Source: Bacteroidetes bacterium QS_8_64_10
GTDB taxonomy: Bacteria; Bacteroidota; Rhodothermia; Rhodothermales; Salinibacteraceae
Length of the DNA stretch: 13,667 bases
Reading direction: 5' to 3'
NCBI GenBank assembly: GCA_003022505.1
Contig: PXTQ01000020.1
Coordinates: 2,720-16,386, forward strand
Shown: positions 13,505-13,667 of the stretch, one piece after another
Position numbering within the stretch: the stretch's first letter is position 1
How the letters are laid out: each line of letters begins with the position of its first letter
Notes under the pieces: generated by a model
Seen by the model: only the letters and a program-made list of their open reading frames with translations
Databases searched by the model: none
What the model was told of the DNA's origin: nothing
Position numbers and translations under genes: made by a program

Positions 13505-13667
13505 GAAGGTTGCAGAGGTGCAAGGCGTGTAACCTTTGACCTGTGATCTGAACCGCGAAGAGCCGACGAACCGCGAAACCTGCTTCCCAATCAGAACCTT
13601 CAGCGACCGGAGAACAACTCGCGTTGTGCCCTTGAGAGCGTTCAGCCCGGTCCGCCACAGCGTGCGG

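Noticed and set aside
13580..13667. A gene at the right edge
   Set aside because: Short open frames exist on the minus strand but carry no recognisable motif.

Overview
The window looks like chromosome of a GC-rich, probably halophilic member of the Rhodothermales/Salinibacter side of Bacteroidota. This placement is inference. It rests on Asp/Glu-rich housekeeping proteins (PGK, GAPDH, UvrB and NtrC-type regulator), start codons with no Shine-Dalgarno sequence, two promoter-like sites of the Bacteroidota type (TTG, 20 bp, TAnnTTTn), and a LolD, a NamZ and a 2TM-domain protein. No phage, transposase, CRISPR array, tRNA or rRNA is visible.

Layout from left to right. Minus strand: a GldA/CcmA-type ABC ATPase (114-1046), pgk (1199-2404) and gap (2491-3492). 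They read leftward as gap, pgk, ABC, so the two consecutive glycolytic steps are adjacent. A 479-bp divergent spacer (3493-3971) follows. Plus strand: a membrane-anchored TPR protein (3972-4676), a sigma-54-type response regulator (4758-6143), lolD (6223-6960) and nadA (7098-8090). Minus strand: a NamZ-like lipoprotein (8140-9543), whose start overlaps the stop of ndk (9540-9962) by four bases (ATGA), then a decayed 2TM-domain gene (about 10159-10557). Plus strand: uvrB (10705-12765), broken by one in-frame TAG at 11620, then an orphan HEPN-domain gene (13093-13476).

Two things stand out. First, the spacers are full of short tandem repeats with a 7-8 bp period. They sit against start codons (uvrB, the response regulator, the TPR gene) or run into coding sequence: four copies of TCGAAAA form the apparent N-terminus of LolD, and octamers encode a tetrapeptide-repeat signal peptide in the NamZ-like lipoprotein. 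Second, two neighbouring genes carry nonsense codons. The 2TM remnant has TGA where Trp is expected, and uvrB is otherwise full length with a single TAG. TAG and TGA both end intact genes here, so decay or sequence error is more likely than a changed genetic code.

The genes are mostly housekeeping: lower glycolysis, NAD synthesis, nucleotide balance, murein recycling, lipoprotein sorting and DNA repair. I see no large dedicated defence or biosynthetic system. The most novel material is the repeat family and its use as leader and coding sequence.
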